Assembly: GCA_030589835.1 (NCBI GenBank)
Contig: JAUUZS010000153.1
Location: 1 to 8,656, forward strand
Source of the DNA: Cyclobacteriaceae bacterium
GTDB lineage: Bacteria; Bacteroidota; Bacteroidia; Cytophagales; Cyclobacteriaceae
Length of the DNA: 8,656 nucleotides
Direction: 5' to 3'
Shown piece by piece: positions 7,735-8,656 of this stretch. Both the position numbers and the translations under genes were made by a program. The first letter of the stretch is position 1; each line of letters opens with the position of its first letter. Under the pieces are notes generated by a model. The model was given only the letters and a program-made list of their open reading frames with translations. It was not told the DNA's origin and made no database searches.

Positions 7735-8656
7735 ACCGGCTAACTCCATAAAACAATCCTCAATCCCCGCAGTAATTGACTTTATATCTATTTCTTTATG
7801 CTCTTTATCTTTAAGATATTGAAGCAAGTTTCCGTGATCAAAGGTGCCGCCATTTTCGGTCAAACTGCGCTTGTTTATCGTGACATGATGAGTGTCGCCA
7901 AAGGCAAAGCATGTAGAGATACTTTCATGCTTGCGCAAATCCTTTAATAGCCGGTACATGTCATTGCTGCGTACAGACCAAAGCGTATTTTCAAATTGAT
8001 TCACGATTTTTTGTGGGGTATCAATTTTCAGAAATTCCCCCTCTTGAATAAGGGCAATTCGATCGCATAGACTTGCTTCATCCATATAAGGTGTGGAAAC
8101 CAAAATGGTGATCCCTTGCTTTTTAAGTTTGGCCAGCATGTCCCAGAATTCCTTCCTCGATACCGGATCGACACCTGTTGTGGGCTCATCAAGAAAAAGT
8201 ACGACAGGTTTGTGGATCAAGGCACAGCTCAATGCCAATTTCTGCTTCATACCTCCGGATAGTGCTCCTGCACGTCTCTTTTTAAAAGGTTCTATATGTT
8301 GATAAATGTCTTTGATCAAATGATAGTTTTCCTTGATAGAAGTTTTGAAGATGGAAGCAAAAATAGTCAGGTTTTCTTCTACGGATAAATCCTGGTAAAG
8401 CGAAAATCTTCCCGGCATGTAGCCCACCTTAGGTCTTATACTTTTGAAATCTTTTACTACGTCATCGCCATCGACCGTGGCAGTTCCGGAATCGGCAAAT
8501 AGCAATGTGGTAAGAATCCGGAAGAGTGTTGTTTTCCCGGCGCCATCCGGGCCAATGATCCCAAAGATTTCCTCGGGGGATACCTCAAAGCTGATGCCTT
8601 TCAACGCTTCAACTTCATTGTAGCGTCTTTTCAAGTCATGTACTTCAATAGCATTC
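7732..8656 (-). CDS. ABC transporter ATPase A, 5'-partial (equivalent to the YbhF N-terminal half)
   Basis: The frame stays open to the right edge, so the true start lies outside; 307 residues plus the stop are visible (numbered here from the edge). The TTG at 8634 is not the start, because in-frame family sequence (AIEVHDLKRRY) continues upstream. Seen: A-loop Tyr12, Walker A GPDGAGKTT (35-43), signature LSGGMKQ (132-138), Walker B VVLFLDE with Glu157, and D-loop GVDP (161-164). Two normally conserved residues are changed: the Q-loop reads GYMPGRF with Gly82 in place of Gln, and the switch reads STPYMDEA with Pro189 in place of His. A C-terminal extension of about 100 residues ends in IEDCFMELAG, resembling the end of the N-terminal half of E. 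coli YbhF. It is the first operon gene visible and probably forms a functionally asymmetric pair with ATPase B. Confidence 0.92.
   Translation of the reverse strand, partial: NAIEVHDLKRRYNEVEALKGISFEVSPEEIFGIIGPDGAGKTTLFRILTTLLFADSGTATVDGDDVVKDFKSIRPKVGYMPGRFSLYQDLSVEENLTIFASIFKTSIKENYHLIKDIYQHIEPFKKRRAGALSGGMKQKLALSCALIHKPVVLFLDEPTTGVDPVSRKEFWDMLAKLKKQGITILVSTPYMDEASLCDRIALIQEGEFLKIDTPQKIVNQFENTLWSVRSNDMYRLLKDLRKHESISTCFAFGDTHHVTINKRSLTENGGTFDHGNLLQYLKDKEHKEIDIKSITAGIEDCFMELAG

Overview
The window looks like chromosomal DNA of a Bacteroidota bacterium, probably Cytophagales-like. It is AT-rich, ribosome-binding sites are weak and A-rich, and the genes match that phylum: a membrane-anchored LytTR regulator, and a TonB-dependent receptor that opens with a carboxypeptidase-regulatory-like domain. 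The species cannot be named from the sequence alone.

Left half, plus strand. A 294-residue four-helix membrane protein with a C-terminal LytTR DNA-binding domain (223-1107) is followed, after a 251-base gap, by a 783-residue outer-membrane TonB-dependent receptor (1359-3710). A perfect 15-base palindrome lies just before the regulator's start. The gap holds five CCAAT words and a possible decayed minus-strand reading frame. No SusD-like partner or sensor kinase gene is visible.

Right half, minus strand. A small orphan membrane protein (3845-4360) has its own candidate promoter. To its right is a four-gene exporter operon, transcribed from beyond the right edge: ATPase A (7732 to the edge, 5' end missing), ATPase B (6837-7574), and two ABC-2 permeases (5728-6834 and 4609-5721). 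From remembered E. coli sequences, ATPases A and B match the N- and C-terminal halves of fused YbhF, and the permeases match YbhS and YbhR. The operon is therefore a split YbhF-S-R type exporter. Its usual HlyD-like adaptor (YbhG) and TetR-family regulator would lie to the right, outside the window.

Two points stand out. First, the ATPase pair is asymmetric. A lacks the Q-loop Gln and the switch His, B has an LPLGW signature instead of LSGG, and all three changes fall in the same predicted ATP site of an A/B heterodimer. Second, the only large gap in the operon, between ATPases A and B, is filled by one imperfect palindrome of about 130 bases centred at 7668. It could be a miniature transposable element or an intercistronic RNA hairpin. 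I found no RNA genes, CRISPR array, complete insertion sequence or convincing strong terminator.
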